Of a DNA stretch of 64,000 nucleotides, positions 37,150 to 48,558 are shown piece after piece. The position numbers were made by a program, and so were the translations under genes. The DNA lies in assembly GCF_009708215.1 (NCBI RefSeq), contig NZ_CP046175.1:3906001-3970000 (forward strand), read 5' to 3'. Source of the stretch: Occultella kanbiaonis (GTDB lineage Bacteria; Actinomycetota; Actinomycetes; Actinomycetales; Beutenbergiaceae). Numbering within the stretch: position 1 is the first letter of the stretch; each line of letters opens with the position of its first letter. The notes beneath the pieces were generated by a model, which had not been told where the DNA came from, searched no databases, and saw only the letters and a program-made list of their open reading frames with translations.

Positions 37150-38595
37150 TCAGAGGGCGCCGGTGGCGATCAGGTCTGCGTACCAGCGGGCGGAGTCCTT
37201 CGGGGTGCGCACCTGGGTGTCGTAGTCCACCCGGACGATCCCGAACCGGCGCTCGTACCCGAACGCCCACTCGAAGTTGTCGAACAGCGACCAGACGAAG
37301 TAGCCGCGCACGTCCGCACCGGCCTCGATGGCCCGGGCGACGGCGTCGATGTGGCCGTGCAGGTAGGCGACCCGGTCGCCGTCGTGCACGCCGCCGTCGG
37401 GACCCACCTCGTCGTCGAAGGCGGCGCCGTTCTCGGTGATCATCAGCGGCGTCGCCGGGTACTCGCGGTGCAGCCGCAGCAGCAGTTCGACGAGCCCGTC
37501 GGGATCGATGTTCCAGCCCATCGCGGTGAGCGGCCCGGGCATCTCGAGGAACTCCACGGTGTCCGCACCGACCCAGGGGCTCGCGCCGTCGCCGTGCCCG
37601 TCGGCCCGCTCCGGCTCACCCTCGCCCGCGTGCCGGCGGGCCCGGGACGTGGAGTAGTAGTTCACGCCGAGGGAGTCCAGCGGGACGTTGATGAGCTCGC
37701 CGTCGCCGGGATGCACGAACGACCAGTCGGTCAGGTGCGCGGTGTCGGCGAGCAGGTCGGCCGGGTAGGTGCCCTTGAACAGGGGGTCCAGCCAGATCCG
37801 GTTGCCGACCGCGTCGAGCTGCCGGACGGCGTCGGTGTCCGCGGCCGAGGTCGCGTCCACCGGGCGGGTCACGTGCAGGTTCAGCGTGATCGAGACCGGC
37901 GTGTCCTCGCCGAGCTCGTCGCGGATCGCGCGCGCGGCCAGGCCGTGGGCGAGGTTCAGGTGGTGGGCGGCCTGCAGCGCCGCCACCGGTTCGGTCCGCC
38001 CGGGCGCGTGCACGCCGGCCGCGTAGCCGAGGAACGCCGCACACCACGGCTCGTTCAGGGTGGTCCACAGGCCCACCCGGTCACCGAGGTCGGCCGCGAC
38101 GATCCGCGCGTACTCGGCGAAGGCATAGGCGGTGGCCCGGTTCGTCCAGCCGCCGGCCGCCTCCAGCTCGGCGGGCAGGTCCCAGTGGTAGAGCGTCACC
38201 ACCGGCTTGATGCCGGCCGCCAGCAGTTCGTCGACGAGCCGGGAGTAGAACGCCAGACCCTCGGGGTTCGCCGGTCCGGACCCGCCTGGCTGCACCCGTG
38301 GCCAGGAGATCGAGAAGCGGTACGCCGCCAGACCGAGCTCCTTCATCAGGGCGACGTCCTCGGCGACGCGGTGGTAGTGGTCGATCGCGACGTCGCCGGT
38401 GTCCCCGTTGAGGGTCTTGCCCGGGGTGTGCGAGAACGTGTCCCAGATCGACGGTCCGCGGCCACCCTCGGTGACGGCGCCCTCAACCTGGTACGCGGCG
38501 GTGGCCGAGCCCCACACGAAGTCGGCGCCGAAGCGGCGCCCGGTGCCCGGTTCGGCGACCGCGTCGGCCGCCGGGGAGGTGTCAATGCTGGTCAC
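37150..38595 (-). CDS. GH1 beta-glucosidase
   Basis: A 481-residue GH1 enzyme without a signal peptide. It has the N-terminal signature [15 protein letters not shown], the acid/base Glu in TLNEPWCAA and the nucleophile in [23 protein letters not shown] is the usual C-terminal sugar-binding loop. It removes beta-linked glucose (or galactose) from oligosaccharide ends in the cytoplasm. It is the third gene of the GH42-GH31-GH1 operon, starting 14 bases inside the GH31 gene. Confidence 0.95.
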   Translation of the reverse strand: MTSIDTSPAADAVAEPGTGRRFGADFVWGSATAAYQVEGAVTEGGRGPSIWDTFSHTPGKTLNGDTGDVAIDHYHRVAEDVALMKELGLAAYRFSISWPRVQPGGSGPANPEGLAFYSRLVDELLAAGIKPVVTLYHWDLPAELEAAGGWTNRATAYAFAEYARIVAADLGDRVGLWTTLNEPWCAAFLGYAAGVHAPGRTEPVAALQAAHHLNLAHGLAARAIRDELGEDTPVSITLNLHVTRPVDATSAADTDAVRQLDAVGNRIWLDPLFKGTYPADLLADTAHLTDWSFVHPGDGELINVPLDSLGVNYYSTSRARRHAGEGEPERADGHGDGASPWVGADTVEFLEMPGPLTAMGWNIDPDGLVELLLRLHREYPATPLMITENGAAFDDEVGPDGGVHDGDRVAYLHGHIDAVARAIEAGADVRGYFVWSLFDNFEWAFGYERRFGIVRVDYDTQVRTPKDSARWYADLIATGAL

Positions 38596-40906
38596 GGTCT
38601 GCTCCGTCGGTGTCGAGTCCCACCCACGACGGCGGAACGTCCAGTGTGAGGGTATCCCCGCTCGCGGGGTGGTCGGCTCCGGCGAGGCGCACCGCCCAGG
38701 GGCGGTCGGTCCCGGCGGCGCTCACCTCGAGGCGGTTGCCGGTGCGGGTCACCGTGAACGTCGCCGCGGTGCCCGAGGCGTCCGCCGTCGGGACACTCAC
38801 CGTGGTGCGGGCGCCGTCGGCGAACTCGAAGACCGCCAGCCGCACGCCGTCGGCGTAGTCGTAGTCGGGCCGGTCGGTGCGGGCACCGAGCGGCAGCACG
38901 GCGCCGGGCCGCACGAGCAGAGGCAGCGTGTCGAAGCCGTGCCGCTGGCGCACCCACCGCGGGCCGGTCAGCCTCTCGTCGGTGAGCAGGTTCGTCCAGG
39001 TGCCCTCCGGCACGTAGAACTCGACGTCCCCGCCCGCGTCGAAGACCGGCGCCACGAGCACCGAGTCGCCGAGCAGGTACTGGGTGTCGGCCGCGGCCGC
39101 GCTGCGGTCGTGCGGGAACTCCAGGACCATCGGACGCATCACCGGCACCCCCTCGGCCGTGGCGATCTGGCCGGCCCGGGCCAGGTACGGCATCAGCTCG
39201 TACTTGAGATGGATGAACCGGCGGGCCACGTCCACCGCCTCGTCGTCGAACGCCCACGGCACCCGATAGGAGGACGACCCGTGCAGGCGGCTGTGCGAGG
39301 AGAGCAGACCGAACGCGAGCCACCGCTTGAACACGGCCGGGTCCGGCATGCCCTCGAAGCCGCCGATGTCGTGGCTCCAGAACCCGAACCCGGACATCGC
39401 CAGGGACAGCCCGCCGCGTAGCGACTCCGCCATCGAGGCGAACGTCGACTCGCAGTCCCCGCCCCAGTGCACCGGGAACTGCTGGCCGCCGGCGGTCGCC
39501 GAGCGCGCGAACAGCACGGCCTCACCGGTCCCGCGCTCCTTCTGGAGGAGTTCGAAGACGCAGGCGTTGTACAGGTGCGTGTAGTAGTTGTGCATCCGCT
39601 GCGGGTCGGACCCGTCGTGCCAGACGACGTCGGTGGGGATCCGCTCGCCGAAGTCGGTCTTGAACGCGTCGACGCCCTGGCGCAGCAGCACCCGCAGCTT
39701 GTCCTGGTACCAGGTCCACGCGCCGGGGTTCGTGAAGTCCACGAGCGCCATCCCGGCCTGCCACATGTCCCACTGCCAGATGTCCCCGGCCGCGGTCTTC
39801 ACCAGGTAGCCGAGCTCGGCCCCCTCGGCGAACAGGTGCGAGCGCTGGGCGATGTAGGGGTTGATCCACACCGAGACCTTCAGGTCGCGCTCGTGCAGCC
39901 GGGTGAGCATGCCCTCCGGGTCACCGAACGTGGCCGGATCCCAGACGAAGTCGCACCAGTGGAACTGCCGCATCCAGAAGCAGTCGAAGTGGAACACCGA
40001 CAGCGGCAGATCCCGCTGCGCCATCCCGTCGATGAAGGACGTGACCGTGGCCTCGTCGTAGTCGGTGGTGAACGAGGTGGACAGCCACAGCCCGTAGGAC
40101 CAGGTGGGCACCCGCGCCGGGCGGCCGGTGAGCGCGGTGTAGCGGCGCAGCACCTCCTTCGGGTCGGACCCGCCGATGACGTAGTACTGCAGGACCTGCC
40201 CCGGCACCGAGAACTGCGTGCGGGAGACCACCTCGGTGCCGACCTCGAAGGAGACCCGCTCCGGGTGGTCGACGAACACCCCGTAGCCGCGGTCGGAGAC
40301 GTAGAACGGGACGTTCTTGTAGGCCTGGTCCGAAGCGGTGCCGCCGTCCTCGTTCCAGATGTCGATCGACTGGCCGTTCTTGACCAGCGGCCCGAACCGC
40401 TCGCCGAGACCGTACAGGTGCTCGGCCACCCCGATGTCGAGCTGCTCGCGGACGTAGTGCGATCCGTCGTCGGTGGAGATGATCCCGATCCCGCGATCGG
40501 CGGAACCGGTCAGGACCCGGCCGCGGGCGTCGGTGAACTCCAGGCGCCAGGGCCCGTCGGTGTCGATGGTCGCGGTCAGGTCGCCCGTCGTGAACGTGGC
40601 CGGATCCCCGGGCTGCTCGGACCGGTGGATGCGCACCGGCCCCGGGGCGGCCTCCAGCTCGAACGCCGGCCGACGGTCGCGACCGCCCTGGAAGTGCTCG
40701 ATCCGCACGCCGATCACGCCGTCCAGCGGCGAGTCGAGCGTGATGGTCACCATCGGCCGGTTCAGGGTGTCGCCTCGCCGGTTCAGCGGCGCGGTGGCCG
40801 CGTACACGGTCAGCGTGTCGCCGCCGTCCTCGACGGACTCCACATGCCGGGGGCGCAGGATCTCCACGCCGGGCAGCACGTTCCAGTAGCCATCGGTGAA
40901 CTTCAT
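38582..40906 (-). CDS. GH31 alpha-xylosidase (YicI type)
   Basis: A 774-residue GH31 enzyme, almost the length of E. coli YicI (772). The nucleophile motif is [12 protein letters not shown], as in alpha-xylosidases; [19 protein letters not shown] and VCVWINPYI-like [13 protein letters not shown] fit the same subgroup rather than alpha-glucosidases. No signal peptide. Expected to remove alpha-1,6-xylose from the non-reducing end of xyloglucan oligosaccharides. ATG 40906 overlaps the GH42 stop (ATGA). The frame stays open upstream antisense of nothing conserved, so that part was discarded. Confidence 0.94.
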   Translation of the reverse strand: MKFTDGYWNVLPGVEILRPRHVESVEDGGDTLTVYAATAPLNRRGDTLNRPMVTITLDSPLDGVIGVRIEHFQGGRDRRPAFELEAAPGPVRIHRSEQPGDPATFTTGDLTATIDTDGPWRLEFTDARGRVLTGSADRGIGIISTDDGSHYVREQLDIGVAEHLYGLGERFGPLVKNGQSIDIWNEDGGTASDQAYKNVPFYVSDRGYGVFVDHPERVSFEVGTEVVSRTQFSVPGQVLQYYVIGGSDPKEVLRRYTALTGRPARVPTWSYGLWLSTSFTTDYDEATVTSFIDGMAQRDLPLSVFHFDCFWMRQFHWCDFVWDPATFGDPEGMLTRLHERDLKVSVWINPYIAQRSHLFAEGAELGYLVKTAAGDIWQWDMWQAGMALVDFTNPGAWTWYQDKLRVLLRQGVDAFKTDFGERIPTDVVWHDGSDPQRMHNYYTHLYNACVFELLQKERGTGEAVLFARSATAGGQQFPVHWGGDCESTFASMAESLRGGLSLAMSGFGFWSHDIGGFEGMPDPAVFKRWLAFGLLSSHSRLHGSSSYRVPWAFDDEAVDVARRFIHLKYELMPYLARAGQIATAEGVPVMRPMVLEFPHDRSAAAADTQYLLGDSVLVAPVFDAGGDVEFYVPEGTWTNLLTDERLTGPRWVRQRHGFDTLPLLVRPGAVLPLGARTDRPDYDYADGVRLAVFEFADGARTTVSVPTADASGTAATFTVTRTGNRLEVSAAGTDRPWAVRLAGADHPASGDTLTLDVPPSWVGLDTDGADRDQH

Positions 40907-42909
40907 GGTTGCCTCTCGATCAGGACGACGCTGCCGTCGGCCGGGACGTCCGCGGCGTGCGGGTGGTCGGTGCCGGTGAGCATGTCCCGGCTGGCTCGCG
41001 TGAGCGGGACGCTCACCGGCGCGCCGGTGTGGTTGAACAGGAACGTGTGCTCCCCGCGGACGGCGAGCTCCACCCCGGGCGGTGGCTGCGCCACGATGCC
41101 CGACGGCGTCACCCCGGCCGCGTCGAGGCAGGTCGCCACCCAGACCTCGAGCAGGTCGTCGCCGCCGACGGCGGCGAGGTAGAGCAGTCGGCCGTCGGGC
41201 GAGCGGACCGCGGCCGGCGCGCCGTCGAGGTCGGCACCGGCGAACGTGGCGAGCACGTCGGCCGAGCCCACCACGAGCCGTTCCGCCCAGGTGTGCACGG
41301 GGTACCGGTGACCGTCGAGAACCAGGGCGGCTCCGCCGTCGGGCAGGGGGCACCACTCCTCGCCGCCGGCGCCGAGCAGGTCGGTGAACGGGGCCGGGAA
41401 CGCCCCGGGGCGGATTGCGGCGTCGGCGTCGGCGACGCCACTGAACGGCCCGAGCGCGAGAGTCCCGCCGGCGCCGGTGAAGGCCCGCAGGTTGGCGACG
41501 GCCGCGTCGGTGACCAGGTGGAGCTGAGGTGCGAGGACGAGATCGTAGGAGGTCAGGTCCGCCTCGGGCTGGACCAGGTCGGTGGCCAGGCCGCGCCGCC
41601 ACAGCGGCCGGTACCAGGACAGCACCTGGGGCAGCACCCGTAGCCGGGCGCTCGGTCCGCCCGGTTCCTCGGCCGCCCACCAGCTGGACCAGTCGAACGC
41701 GATCGCGACCCGGGCCCGGATCCGCGACCCGGCGACCGGCGCGAGCGCGGCCAGGTCGGCGCCGAGGGCGCGCACGCTGCGGTGCAGTCTGGTGTCCGGT
41801 CCCGCGTGCGGCAGCATCGCCGAGTGGAACCGCTCGGCACCGGCCGCCGACGCCCGCCACTGGAACGAGAGCACGCCGTCCGAGCCGTGGGCGACCGCGC
41901 GCAGGGCGTCGGCGCGCATCCGGCCCGGGGACTTCGGCGGGTTGTGCTCGCGCCAGTTCACGGCGCTGACGGCCTGTTCCATGAGGAGCCAGGGGCCGCC
42001 GGCCAGGGACCGCATCAGGTCGTGGCTGAGCGCGGCCAGGACCGGGGCGTCCGGGTCCACCGGGTCCGGGTAGGAGTCGTCGGAGATGACGTCCAGCTCA
42101 CCGGCCCAGGACCAGTAGTCCACGTGCGGGAAGAACCCCATGAAGTTGGTCGTGATCGGGTTCGACGGGTCGACCGCGCGGATCATGTCCCGCTGCGCCG
42201 TGTACAGCTCCAGGAGGGTGTCGGAACAGAACCGGCGGTAGTCGAGCCGCTGGGTCGGGTTGATCATGTACGGCGCCGCCCGCGGCGGCACGATCTCCTC
42301 CCAGCGCCCGTACGCCTGCGACCAGAACGTGGTGGCCCAAGCGGAGTTCAGGCCGGTCAGGTCGTCGTAGCGGTTGCGCAGCCAGTGCCGGAACCCGGCG
42401 GCGCACTGGTCGCAGTGGCAGACCTGCCCGAACTCGTTGCCGACGTGCCACATCGCGACGGCCGGGTGGTCGGCGTACCGGGCGACGACGTCGGTGGCGA
42501 TCTCGAGCGCGTGGGCGCGGTACGTCGGCGAGCTCGGGCAGAAGTGGTTGCGGGAGCCCTGGCTCAGCCGCACCCCGTCCGCGGTCACCGGCAGCGTGTC
42601 CGGATGGTCGTGGGCCAGCCAGGGCGGCGGGCTGGCCGTGGGGGTGGCGAGGGCGACGGCGATGCCGGCGCCGGCGAGGAGGTCGAGGACGCGGTCGAGC
42701 CAGTCGAAGTCCCGCACCCCCGGGCCGGGTTCGATCCGGCTCCAGGAGAACACGCCGACGGTCACCAGGTTCACCCCGGCGGCGACCATCAGCTCGACGT
42801 CGCGTTCGACGATCTCGGCGGGCCACTGCTCCGGGTTGTAGTCGCCGCCGTAGAGAAGCCCACGGGTGGCGGTGAGGTCCCGCAGTCCCGGTCCCGTCCT
42901 GCCGGTCAT
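40903..42909 (-). CDS. GH42 beta-galactosidase
   Basis: A 668-residue GH42 enzyme. It begins LLYGGDYNPEQWP, has the acid/base Glu in MWHVGNEFGQVCHCDQC, where the cysteines are those of the family's zinc site, and the nucleophile Glu in PWLLMEQAVSAVNW; trimerisation and C-terminal beta domains follow. No signal peptide. ATG 42909 has AAGGAGG six bases upstream; a further upstream ATG at 42933 lacks this. It heads the GH42-GH31-GH1 operon, behind a good promoter covered by a LacI-type operator. Confidence 0.95.
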   Translation of the reverse strand: MTGRTGPGLRDLTATRGLLYGGDYNPEQWPAEIVERDVELMVAAGVNLVTVGVFSWSRIEPGPGVRDFDWLDRVLDLLAGAGIAVALATPTASPPPWLAHDHPDTLPVTADGVRLSQGSRNHFCPSSPTYRAHALEIATDVVARYADHPAVAMWHVGNEFGQVCHCDQCAAGFRHWLRNRYDDLTGLNSAWATTFWSQAYGRWEEIVPPRAAPYMINPTQRLDYRRFCSDTLLELYTAQRDMIRAVDPSNPITTNFMGFFPHVDYWSWAGELDVISDDSYPDPVDPDAPVLAALSHDLMRSLAGGPWLLMEQAVSAVNWREHNPPKSPGRMRADALRAVAHGSDGVLSFQWRASAAGAERFHSAMLPHAGPDTRLHRSVRALGADLAALAPVAGSRIRARVAIAFDWSSWWAAEEPGGPSARLRVLPQVLSWYRPLWRRGLATDLVQPEADLTSYDLVLAPQLHLVTDAAVANLRAFTGAGGTLALGPFSGVADADAAIRPGAFPAPFTDLLGAGGEEWCPLPDGGAALVLDGHRYPVHTWAERLVVGSADVLATFAGADLDGAPAAVRSPDGRLLYLAAVGGDDLLEVWVATCLDAAGVTPSGIVAQPPPGVELAVRGEHTFLFNHTGAPVSVPLTRASRDMLTGTDHPHAADVPADGSVVLIERQP

Positions 42910-42951
42910 CGACCGCCTCCTTGATGTCCGCATTGACTTGATCGACCGGGT

Positions 42952-42969
42952 TGTCGAAGCGTTTCAACA
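42952..42969. promoter_or_regulatory. LacI-type operator O1
   Basis: TGTCGAAGC-GTTTCAACA, an 18-base imperfect palindrome with the central CG typical of LacI-family sites. It begins at the -10 box of the minus-strand GH42 promoter, so binding would block initiation. The 14-base core 42954-42967 matches two sites at 51316 and 51495. Confidence 0.75.
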
Positions 42970-42997
42970 CCTTAACGATGGCGAGGACCTGTGTAAA
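42969..42997 (-). promoter_or_regulatory. Sigma-70-like promoter of the GH42-GH31-GH1 operon
   Basis: On the minus strand TTTACA (42997-42992), a 17-base spacer and TAAGGT (42974-42969). The spacing is ideal, the boxes are good for a GC-rich genome, and operator O1 starts at the -10 box. Confidence 0.6.
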
Positions 42998-43044
42998 GTG
43001 GCGCTCGCGACAGTCTGGTTCTGTATGCCGATCGGAGTGGATCC

Positions 43045-45654
43045 ATCACAACCGCCACGCTTCCCCTGCTCTTCGCGGCGCCCGAGGGCGATCCCGCGAC
43101 GCTGCTCTGGTACCGCGATGGGGCCACCGGGTTCGTCGAATCGCTTCCGGTTGGGAACGGCCACGCCGGGGCCATGGTCGGTGGCCGGGCGGGCGGTGAG
43201 CTGCTGCAGCTGAACGAGGGCTCGGCGTGGTCCGGGCCGAGCGCCGACGCCGACCCTGCCCTCGATCCCGCGGACGGCCCGGACCGGCTCGCTCGCGTCC
43301 GCGCGCACCTGGCAGACGGTGACGTGCGGGCGGCCGAGGACCTGCTGCGCGCGTTCCAGGGCAGCCACTCCCAGGCGTACCTGCCGTTCGCGCGGCTCGC
43401 CGTCGCGGTGCGAGCGACCGGCGACGCGCAGGCGGCGACGGGCTCGGCGCCATCGGACGCGGCGACGGGCTCGGCGCCATCGGAGCCGGGCGCCGTGCCG
43501 GACAGGGCGTCAGCCGACCCCGGCGACGGTTCTGCCACCGCGCGTCGGTGGCTCGACCTGCGCACGGCGACGGCGGGACACCGCTACGCGGCCGGCGGGA
43601 CCAACGTGGCACACCGCAGCTACGCCTCCCACCCAGCCGGGCTCATCGTGCACGAGGTGCACGCCGACTCCCCCGTGGACCTTGACGTGCGGCTCGACCC
43701 GGACCAGGTCCGCGAGGTCACCCGGACGGCGAGAAACGCATCGGAGGGTCCGCCCTCCCCCTCCGACTGTTCCGCGACCACGAGCGCGGCGGCACACCTC
43801 GCCCTCGAACTCCTGCTGCCCGGCGATGTCGCGCCCGAGCACGAGGGCGCCGAGGAACCGGTCCGGTACACGGCCGACTCGCGCACCGGCGTCGTCCACG
43901 TCGCGATCGAGACCGACGGCCAGGTGCGGACCGACGACGCCGGCGCCCACGTGCACGCGGCCCGGGTGACCCGCCTGCTGATCGCGACCGGCACCGTGCT
44001 GCCCGAGCCATCCGCGGCCCGGACCGGCTCGACCGGGCCGGACCGGCACGCGAACACCGCCGGCACCCTGGACGCGCTGCACGAGCTGCTCGCCGCCCGG
44101 ACCGAGGCGGCCCACGCCGTCGGGCCGGAGCAGTTGTACGCCGCGCACGTGGCCGACCACGGCGGCCTGTTCGACCGGGTCCGGCTCGACCTCGGCCCGA
44201 TCGCGCCGATGCCCACCGACGAGCGGATCCGCGCCGCCAACGCCTCCGGTGCTGGACCGGCCGACCGCACGGGGCTCGCCGTGCTCGCGTTCCACTACGG
44301 CCGGTACCTGCTCATCGCCTCGTCCCGGCCGGGCGGGTTCCCGGCGAACCTCCAGGGGATCTGGAACGACCGGCTCCCGGCCCCGTGGAGCTCGAACTAC
44401 ACGATCAACATCAACACCGAGATGAACTACTGGCCCGCGCTGACCACGAACCTCGCGCCCTGCCAGGCCCCGTTGCTGGACCTGGTGGACACCCTCGCCG
44501 AGACCGGTCGCGCCGCGGCCGCGCTGTACGGCGCCGGTGGCTGGGTGGCGCACCACAACACCGACCCGTGGGGCTACCCGTACTCGGTGGGAGCCGGCGC
44601 CGGCGACCCGTCCTGGTCGGCCTGGTCGATGGGCGGTGTCTGGCTGTGCCGCTCGGTGTGGGACCACCTGGAGTTCACCGGTGACGTCGCTCGCGCGCGG
44701 CGCTCCTGGCCGGCGATCGAGGGCGCCTGCCGGTTCGCCCTGGACTGGATCGTGCGCCCCGAGCACGGCCCCGCGGCGACCGCCCCGTCGACGTCGCCGG
44801 AGAACCGGTTCGTCGCGCCGGACGGTCGGCCCGCGGCCGTGTCGGTCTCCTCCACCATGGACGTGGCGCTGCTGCGCGACCTCGCCGCCAGGGCCGGGGC
44901 GATCGCGGCCCGGATCGGCGCCGACGCGCCGTGGCTGGCCGACCTCGTGGCCGCCGTCGCTGCGCTGCCGGATCCGGTGGTCGGCGAGCGCGGCGAGCTG
45001 CTCGAGTGGTCCGTCCCACTGATCGAGGTCGAGCCCGAGCACCGGCACACCTCGCACCTGGCCGGTCTGTTCCCGCTCGGCCTGTGGACGTGCGAACGCA
45101 CGCCCGCCCTCGCTGCCGCGGCGGCCAGGACCCTGGAGCTGCGGGGCCCGGAATCGACCGGGTGGGCACTCGGCTGGCGGCTGTCGCTGTGGGCGCGGCT
45201 GCGACGGGGCGACAGGTTCGGAGCGGTCCTCGCGCTCGCCCTGCGGGTGGCCGACGACGGCGCCGGTCAGCGCGGCGGGGTCTATCCGAACCTGTTCAGC
45301 GCACACCCGCCGTTCCAGATCGACGGGAACTTCGGCCTCACGGCGGGGATCGCCGAGGCGCTCCTGCAGTCGCACGAGGGCCGGATCGACCTGCTCCCGG
45401 CCCTTCCGCCGCAGTGGCCGGCCGGCTCCGTCCGCGGCCTCGTGGCCCGCGGCGGCCTCGTCGTGGACCTGGGCTGGGACGACGACGGCCGCCTCACCGA
45501 GGCGACGCTGCATGCCCCGGCCGGCGGCGAATCCTCCACGCATCTGGTGCGATGGCCTGGTGGCACGGAACGCGTGCGGATCGACGCGGGCAACACATGG
45601 ACCCTGACCCCGAGCGGGGTCCTGGGGCAGGGAACGGGAGCAACCCCATGGTGA
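43045..45654 (+). CDS. GH95 alpha-L-fucosidase, apparently non-canonical start
   Basis: A ~869-residue GH95 (alpha/alpha)6 enzyme that removes alpha-1,2-fucose (or alpha-L-galactose). Family motifs: [21 protein letters not shown], the site [23 protein letters not shown] broken here into QGIWND and [19 protein letters not shown] and PFQIDGNFG. Homology begins ~26 residues before the first in-frame ATG (43174), yet no ATG, GTG or TTG occurs between it and the stop at 42994. GGAG at 43034-43037 is seven bases before ATC 43045, giving residues [15 protein letters not shown], so I place the start there. A two-copy nine-residue repeat sits near residue 130. Its end overlaps the LacI gene by seven bases. 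Confidence 0.85.
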   Translation: MTTATLPLLFAAPEGDPATLLWYRDGATGFVESLPVGNGHAGAMVGGRAGGELLQLNEGSAWSGPSADADPALDPADGPDRLARVRAHLADGDVRAAEDLLRAFQGSHSQAYLPFARLAVAVRATGDAQAATGSAPSDAATGSAPSEPGAVPDRASADPGDGSATARRWLDLRTATAGHRYAAGGTNVAHRSYASHPAGLIVHEVHADSPVDLDVRLDPDQVREVTRTARNASEGPPSPSDCSATTSAAAHLALELLLPGDVAPEHEGAEEPVRYTADSRTGVVHVAIETDGQVRTDDAGAHVHAARVTRLLIATGTVLPEPSAARTGSTGPDRHANTAGTLDALHELLAARTEAAHAVGPEQLYAAHVADHGGLFDRVRLDLGPIAPMPTDERIRAANASGAGPADRTGLAVLAFHYGRYLLIASSRPGGFPANLQGIWNDRLPAPWSSNYTININTEMNYWPALTTNLAPCQAPLLDLVDTLAETGRAAAALYGAGGWVAHHNTDPWGYPYSVGAGAGDPSWSAWSMGGVWLCRSVWDHLEFTGDVARARRSWPAIEGACRFALDWIVRPEHGPAATAPSTSPENRFVAPDGRPAAVSVSSTMDVALLRDLAARAGAIAARIGADAPWLADLVAAVAALPDPVVGERGELLEWSVPLIEVEPEHRHTSHLAGLFPLGLWTCERTPALAAAAARTLELRGPESTGWALGWRLSLWARLRRGDRFGAVLALALRVADDGAGQRGGVYPNLFSAHPPFQIDGNFGLTAGIAEALLQSHEGRIDLLPALPPQWPAGSVRGLVARGGLVVDLGWDDDGRLTEATLHAPAGGESSTHLVRWPGGTERVRIDAGNTWTLTPSGVLGQGTGATPW
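43432..43484 (+). repeat. Two-copy 27-base tandem repeat in the GH95 gene
   Basis: A 26-base unit at 43432-43457 recurs at 43459-43484, encoding AATGSAPSD then AATGSAPSE. It lies in a low-complexity loop of the N-terminal domain that lengthens the enzyme beyond the usual family size. Confidence 0.85.
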
Positions 45655-46649
45655 CGATCAACGACGTGGCCCGGCGCGCGGGGGTATCGGTGTCCACCGT
45701 GTCCTACACGCTCAGCGGGAAGCGGACGATCTCGGCGAGCACCCGGGCCCGGGTGGAGAAGGCGATCGCCGACCTCGGCTACCACCCGCACGCCGGCGCC
45801 CGCGCCCTTGCCTCGGCCCGCACGAACATCTTCGCGCTGATGGCGCCGTTGCGCCCGGACGTGGACGTCAGCGTGATCATGCAGTTCGTCACCGGGGTGG
45901 TCACCCGCGCCCGCACCGCGGACTACGACGTGCTCCTGCTCACCCAGGACGAGGCCGACGGGGTGGGCCGGGTCGGCTCCGGCTCGCTCGTGGACGCCCT
46001 CATCCTCATGGACGTCGAGTCCGACGACCCGCGGATCCCGCAGGTCGCGGCCCTGCGGCAGCCCACCATCCTGATCGGCCTGCCCGAGGACGCCAGGGGC
46101 GTGAGCTGCGTCGACTTCGACTTCGAGGCGGCCGCACGCCTGTCCCTGCGGCACCTGACCGCACTCGGCCATCGCAACGTCGCGCTGATCGGGCCACCGC
46201 CCGCCGTGATCGCGCGGCACACCTCCTACGCGGACCGGCTGCTGCGCGGCTACCGGGCCCAGGCCACCCACGACGGCGTCGGTTGCGTCATCGAGCCGGC
46301 GGGCACCGCGCCCGGGGAGGCCATCGCCGCCCTGGACGCCGTGTTGACGCAGGTCCCAGACCTGACCGGCCTGGTCGTCCACAACGAGGCCGCCCTGCCG
46401 GTGATCCTGGCGAGCCTGCGCGACCGCGGCAAGCAGGTCCCGGAGGACATCTCTGTGGTGGCGCTGGCCCCGGCGGACGTCGCCGACGCCCAGCCGGTGC
46501 CGATCACGGCCATGGACATCCCGGCGCTGAACATCGGGCAGGTCGCCGTGGACATGGCGCTCGCCCGGCTGCGGGGGTCCGACACGGTCGAGACCCGGCT
46601 GATCGCGCCCACCCTGCACAAGCGCTCGAGTACCGCGCCGCCGCGCTGA
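45648..46649 (+). CDS. LacI-family transcriptional regulator
   Basis: A 333-residue LacI-type repressor. The [23 protein letters not shown] and hinge ARALASART occupy residues ~3-60, followed by a periplasmic-binding-protein-like sugar-sensing core with [10 protein letters not shown] and the family end [12 protein letters not shown]. It overlaps the GH95 gene by seven bases, and ATG 45648 follows a GGGAG-type site. It is the obvious regulator of the locus, and three TCGAA-based operators nearby are probable targets. The effector is likely an oligosaccharide released from the substrate. Confidence 0.94.
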   Translation: MVTINDVARRAGVSVSTVSYTLSGKRTISASTRARVEKAIADLGYHPHAGARALASARTNIFALMAPLRPDVDVSVIMQFVTGVVTRARTADYDVLLLTQDEADGVGRVGSGSLVDALILMDVESDDPRIPQVAALRQPTILIGLPEDARGVSCVDFDFEAAARLSLRHLTALGHRNVALIGPPPAVIARHTSYADRLLRGYRAQATHDGVGCVIEPAGTAPGEAIAALDAVLTQVPDLTGLVVHNEAALPVILASLRDRGKQVPEDISVVALAPADVADAQPVPITAMDIPALNIGQVAVDMALARLRGSDTVETRLIAPTLHKRSSTAPPR

Positions 46650-46700
46650 GCCGGGACCTCGGGCCCACCTCGTGCCCGGATCCGAGGTGATGATGGAGGC

Positions 46701-47552
46701 ATGAAGATCCCACGCAATGCCGTCATCGTCGGCTACGACGGGTCCCCGGACGCCGATCTCGCCGTGGAGTGGGCCGACCGTGCCGCGGTGCAGCGCTCCG
46801 CGCCGTTGCATCTGCTCACGTCGTTGTACGACCCGGCCGCCGTCAACTTCAGTCCCTCGACCGCCTGGTACGAACGGCACCTGGCGGAGCTCGAGCAGGC
46901 GGTGCGGGACCGGCTGGTCGGCCTGGCCAGCTCGTCGGTGACCCACGAACTGATCGGCGGTCCGCCCGTGCCGGCCCTCGTCGACGCCTCCGCCGGTGCG
47001 GCCATGGTCGTCATCGGTGCCCGCGGCCACACCCAGGCGGCGGGGTTGCTACTAGGCTCGGTGAGCCAGCATGTGAGCCGGCACGCCACGTCTCCCGTGG
47101 TGGTGGTCCGCCGGACCGAGGACGCCGAGAGCCGGCGGATCGTGGTGGGTGTCGACGGCTCCGGCGGCTCCGCCGCCGCGCTCGACTTCGCGTTCGCACA
47201 GGCCGGCCTGACCGGGGCGCCGCTGCGCGTGGTGCACGGCTGGTGGCACACCCGGCCCGGCCGCGTCGAGGGCCTGTCCAACCCGATCAACGACATCCCC
47301 GAGGCCCTCGCCTCCGGTGAGCGCATCGTCGCCGAGGCCCTCGCGGGCCGGCGCGAGCGGTACCCGGACGTGACCGTGGAGACGGTCGTCGTGCCGCGAC
47401 CGCCGTCGGTGCTGCTGACCGAGGAGTCGGCCACGGCGGCGTTGGTGGTCGTCGGGTCCCGGGGCCGGGGCACGTTCAAGGGGATGCTGCTCGGCTCGGT
47501 GAGCCAGGACGTGCTGCGCACCTCGCGGTGCCCGGTCGCGGTGGTCCGATAG
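46701..47552 (+). CDS. Tandem universal stress protein
   Basis: A 283-residue protein with two UspA domains (about 1-140 and 145-283). Each carries the ATP-binding G-2x-G-9x-(S/T) loop: GARGHTQAAGLLLGSVS and GSRGRGTFKGMLLGSVS. N-terminal IVGYDGSPDADLA and IVVGVDGSGGSAA start each domain. It binds ATP and is generally induced in dormancy, hypoxia or stress in actinobacteria. Its place between the regulator and the importer seems incidental; it converges on the permease gene with a 10-base gap. Confidence 0.94.
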   Translation: MKIPRNAVIVGYDGSPDADLAVEWADRAAVQRSAPLHLLTSLYDPAAVNFSPSTAWYERHLAELEQAVRDRLVGLASSSVTHELIGGPPVPALVDASAGAAMVVIGARGHTQAAGLLLGSVSQHVSRHATSPVVVVRRTEDAESRRIVVGVDGSGGSAAALDFAFAQAGLTGAPLRVVHGWWHTRPGRVEGLSNPINDIPEALASGERIVAEALAGRRERYPDVTVETVVVPRPPSVLLTEESATAALVVVGSRGRGTFKGMLLGSVSQDVLRTSRCPVAVVR

Positions 47553-47562
47553 TCCGAGGGCC

Positions 47563-48558
47563 TCAGCCCTTGATCGCCCCGAAGATGACGCCCTTCGTGA
47601 AGTGGCGCTGCACGAACGGGTAGACGACGAGCACCGGGATGATCGCGAGGACCATCACGGCCATCTTCACCGGCAACCCGGTCACGGCGCCCGTCGCGAC
47701 GTCCACCTGCCCGACCCCGGAGCCCGGCAGCGTGACGCCCTGCAGCACATAGGAGCGCAGGACGAGCTGCAGCGGCCATTTGGCATTGTCGTTGATGTAG
47801 AGCATCGCGTTGAAGAACGCGTTCCAGTACCCGACGCCGTAGAACAGGGCGACCACCGCCGTCACCGCCTTCGACATCGGCAGCACGATCTGGCCGAGCA
47901 CGCGCCACTCCCCCGCGCCGTCGATCCGCGCGGCGTCGGTGATGCCGGGGTCGATGCCCATGAAGAAGTTGCGCAGCAGCAGCACGTTGAACGCCGAGAC
48001 CGCGCCGGGCAGGATCAGCGACCAGTAGGTGTCGATCAGACCGAGGTTGCTCACCAGCAGGTAGGTCGGGATCATCCCAGCCCCGAAGAACATCGTGATC
48101 AGCAGCACGAAGAGGATCGGGCGGTGCCCGAACGAGGACGGCTTGGATAGCCCGTAGGCGCACAGGATGGACACCGTGGTGGACAGCAGGGTGCCGACCG
48201 CTGTGACACCGATGCTGACCATGGTCGCCCTCGTCACGATGCCACCGGCGAGGATCTGCCGGTAGGCCGCCGTGGTCAGTTCCGTGGGCACGGTGATCAG
48301 GCCGCCGGCCTCGGTCACGGCCGCCGTCGTGGACAGGGACGTGATGATCACGGTGTACAGCGGGTAGACGACGGCGAGGACGATCAGGGCGAGCACGATC
48401 ACCTTCGCGCCGGTCCCCAGCGCGGTGGGTCGGTCCTCCCAGGCCGGGCGGTGCTTGGAACGGCGGGGACGACGGCGGGGGTCGGGCCGGGCGGTGCCGG
48501 TGACGGTCTCGTCGATGGCCGGGTGGGTTCCCCGGTTGGATCCGAGTGCGGTACTCAT
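47563..48558 (-). CDS. Carbohydrate ABC transporter permease (LplC/MalG type)
   Basis: A 331-residue permease with six membrane helices after a ~45-residue basic N-terminal tail. The ATPase-docking EAA loop is DAARIDGAGEWRVLGQIVLP. The LplC subtype ends VYPFVQRHFTKGVIFGAIKG, the hallmark of transporters for larger glycans. It is the third gene of the importer operon and overlaps the LplB-type permease by four bases. No ATPase gene is present, so a shared MsiK/MsmK-like ATPase is expected. Confidence 0.95.
   Translation of the reverse strand: MSTALGSNRGTHPAIDETVTGTARPDPRRRPRRSKHRPAWEDRPTALGTGAKVIVLALIVLAVVYPLYTVIITSLSTTAAVTEAGGLITVPTELTTAAYRQILAGGIVTRATMVSIGVTAVGTLLSTTVSILCAYGLSKPSSFGHRPILFVLLITMFFGAGMIPTYLLVSNLGLIDTYWSLILPGAVSAFNVLLLRNFFMGIDPGITDAARIDGAGEWRVLGQIVLPMSKAVTAVVALFYGVGYWNAFFNAMLYINDNAKWPLQLVLRSYVLQGVTLPGSGVGQVDVATGAVTGLPVKMAVMVLAIIPVLVVYPFVQRHFTKGVIFGAIKG

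Noticed and set aside
43025-43213. ATG at 43025 as the GH95 start
   Set aside because: It is in a different frame from the conserved GH95 sequence and would need a frameshift.
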